From: Dehalococcoidia bacterium
Lineage (GTDB): Bacteria > Chloroflexota > Dehalococcoidia > SAR202 > UBA11138
DNA length: 7,141 bases
Reading direction: 5' to 3'
NCBI GenBank assembly: GCA_012270665.1
Contig: JAAXHY010000037.1
Coordinates: 1 to 7,141, forward strand
Part shown: piece by piece, positions 5,487-7,141 of the stretch
How the letters are laid out: the number at the start of each line of letters is the position of its first letter
How positions within the stretch are numbered: position 1 is the first letter of the stretch
The notes under the pieces: generated by a model
What the model saw: only the letters and a program-made list of their open reading frames with translations
Told to the model about the DNA's origin: nothing
The model's database searches: none
Translations under genes and position numbers: made by a program

Positions 5487-7141
5487 TTGCCAGTAACCAA
5501 GCTCGACATAACCAGCGTTACTCCATTCGCGGGCGGACAGTCGTTCGGCGAAGTGGGGACTTACAATCATCTCAAGGGCGCCGCCCATTTCTCGGTTGAC
5601 CCACTGCATTCCAATAACGCCGCTATCACGGACATAGAGTTGGCCCCGCGCGACTCCGAAGGTCGCGTTCACTTCTCGGCTGACTTCGAGATGCTCCAGC
5701 CAGCAGACCCGGAACGCGGAAGGGGCAGCGTCATCTTCGACGTGGTGAACCGAGGCCGCAAGACGATTCTCGGATTCAACAGCTCGCCCCGCGCCATGGA
5801 CCCGGGCGCGCCGCTCCATCCGGGCAACGGCTTCCTGATGCGTGAGGGCTACACTGTCGTCTGGTGCGGCTGGCAGTCCGACGTTCCGGCGGACGACCCT
5901 GACCGAATCGGTCTGCGTGCCCCCCAGGCGTTGAACCCGGACGGCGGCAGGCTCACGGGACGAATGCTCTGCCAGTTCCAATGCAACGAGCCGACCAACG
6001 TCTTCCTGCTTGCCGACAGGATTCACGATCCGCATCCGCCGACCGACCCCTATGAACCGGGCGCCACGCTCACCGTCCGCGATCACCCGAACGGCCCCGC
6101 GACCGACATATCCAGGGACCAGTTCCAGTTCGTCCGCGTCGAGGACGAGCAGGTTGAGCCGGACCTCAATCACGTCTATCTCAGGAGCGGGTTCGAGCCG
6201 GGACGCATCTACCAACTCGTATATACCACCACCGGGACAGATGTCGTCGGTCTGGGAATGGCTTCGGTGCGCGACATCGTGTCATTCCTGAAGTACGAGC
6301 CTGAGGAGGACGGCAACCCGTGCGCCGGCATGATAGACTACGCCCACGCTTTCGGCGCGTCCCAGAGTGGCAGATTCCTCAGAACCTACATCCACTACGG
6401 ACTCAACAACGACGAGAAGGGACGCATGGCGCTCGACGGCATCATCCCTCACATCGCGGGCGGTATGCGCGGCGAGTTCAACCTCCGCTTCGGACAGCCA
6501 TCCAAGGACGTGTGCTACATCATCCCCGAACTGTTCCCCTTCTCGGACACCGAGATAACCGACCCTGTCACCGGCGTGAGTGGCTCCCTAATCGCCCGTT
6601 TGGAAGAGGGCGGAAACGTCCCCAAGATAATGTTCACCAACACCTCCGCGGAGTACTGGCGGGGGGACGCGGCCTTGATTCACACCGATTTCTCCGCGAT
6701 GACTGACGCCCCTGAGTCCGAGAACGTCCGACGCTACCACTTCGCGGGCACTCAGCACGGCGCCGGGACTTTCCCGCCCGAGACCATCCGGCAGATGGAC
6801 GCCCTCAAGGGCCAACTGCCCTACAACGCGGTGGACTATTCGCCACTACAAAGGGCTCAGCTAAACAATCTGGACGCCTGGGTCAGGGGCGACACGCCCG
6901 CTCCCGCCTCCCGCCATCCCAGCCTGGACGAGGGAACCGGAGTGGAGTCCTACACGCTGAGGGAGAAGTTCGAGCGGATTCCGTCGGTGACATTCCCGCC
7001 CGAAGTTACGAGGGCTATGCGCCTGGACTATGGCGACGAGGCTCACTTGGGACGCACCGTCAAGCTGCCCGCCGAACAGGGCGAGGAGTACCCGGCTATC
7101 GTATCTGACGTCGACGACGACGGGAACGAAGTCGGTGGAAT
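5487..7141 (+). CDS. Alpha/beta hydrolase domain protein (Abhydrolase_10-like), C-terminus beyond the window
   Basis: About 551 codons are visible with an uninterrupted frame; the family usually runs roughly 580-680 residues, so most of the gene is present. The N-terminus (TSVTPFAGGQSFGEVGTYNH, then VDPLHSNNAAITDIELAPRD and VVNRGRK) is the characteristic opening of this family. GMASVRDIVSFLKYE precedes the nucleophile elbow GASQSGR, where the likely nucleophile is S292 (S294 is adjacent). E389 in SAEYW is a candidate acid, and H424 in TQHG the catalytic histidine. VSDVDDDGNEVGG near the edge is the usual C-terminal motif. No signal peptide is seen, so a cytoplasmic location is likely. The substrate is not known; ester hydrolysis is the general expectation. 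No in-frame ATG is available, since the frame opens after a TGA at 5448. TTG 5487 is chosen with GAAAGGGG (5471-5478) 8 nt upstream; TTG 5481 is the alternative. Confidence 0.92.
   Translation, partial: MPVTKLDITSVTPFAGGQSFGEVGTYNHLKGAAHFSVDPLHSNNAAITDIELAPRDSEGRVHFSADFEMLQPADPERGRGSVIFDVVNRGRKTILGFNSSPRAMDPGAPLHPGNGFLMREGYTVVWCGWQSDVPADDPDRIGLRAPQALNPDGGRLTGRMLCQFQCNEPTNVFLLADRIHDPHPPTDPYEPGATLTVRDHPNGPATDISRDQFQFVRVEDEQVEPDLNHVYLRSGFEPGRIYQLVYTTTGTDVVGLGMASVRDIVSFLKYEPEEDGNPCAGMIDYAHAFGASQSGRFLRTYIHYGLNNDEKGRMALDGIIPHIAGGMRGEFNLRFGQPSKDVCYIIPELFPFSDTEITDPVTGVSGSLIARLEEGGNVPKIMFTNTSAEYWRGDAALIHTDFSAMTDAPESENVRRYHFAGTQHGAGTFPPETIRQMDALKGQLPYNAVDYSPLQRAQLNNLDAWVRGDTPAPASRHPSLDEGTGVESYTLREKFERIPSVTFPPEVTRAMRLDYGDEAHLGRTVKLPAEQGEEYPAIVSDVDDDGNEVGG

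Noticed and set aside
5466..6215. 249-codon leftward frame
   Set aside because: Antisense shadow of the hydrolase, whose family motifs are continuous on the plus strand.

Overview
The window looks like ordinary bacterial chromosome, moderately GC-rich, with dense genes on both strands, sigma70-type promoters and frequent TTG starts. The mix of an Abhydrolase_10-type hydrolase, a ComD-like thiamine-diphosphate (ThDP) subunit and a coiled-coil plus nuclease-fold protein would suit a Chloroflexota lineage (SAR202/Dehalococcoidia-like). That placement is an inference from gene content and has not been tested. I see no tRNA, rRNA, CRISPR array, transposase or phage gene.

Layout: (1) 1-620, minus strand: the N-terminal third of uvrB, leaving the window on the left. 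(2) 621-785: a divergent intergenic region, with an extended -10 promoter for uvrB and a near-consensus promoter for the histidine kinase. (3) 786-2906, plus: a membrane histidine kinase with no response regulator beside it. (4) 2903-3034, minus: a 43-codon relic or micro-ORF whose first 18 codons copy the start of uvrB, so the kinase lies between two same-orientation uvrB starts. (5) 3210-3884, minus: an unnamed coiled-coil protein with a C-terminal PD-(D/E)XK-like region. (6) 3885-4051: a second divergent control region. (7) 4052-4552, plus: a solo ThDP-binding PYR-domain subunit resembling sulfopyruvate/phosphonopyruvate decarboxylase alpha. (8) 4562-5017, minus: ribose-5-phosphate isomerase B, convergent with the previous gene. 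(9) 5018-5486: an AT-richer control region with two short-repeat families and two inverted repeats; one inverted repeat sits exactly on the hydrolase promoter. (10) 5487 to the right edge, plus: a large alpha/beta hydrolase that starts with TTG.

The genes do not form one pathway or operon. Nearly every gene has its own promoter. The most notable signals are non-coding or relic-like: the 18-codon uvrB duplicate, a promoter/start-site cassette shared by the kinase and the ThDP gene, a perfect 7-bp inverted repeat over the hydrolase -10, and phased repeats upstream of it. I found no convincing undescribed multi-gene system.
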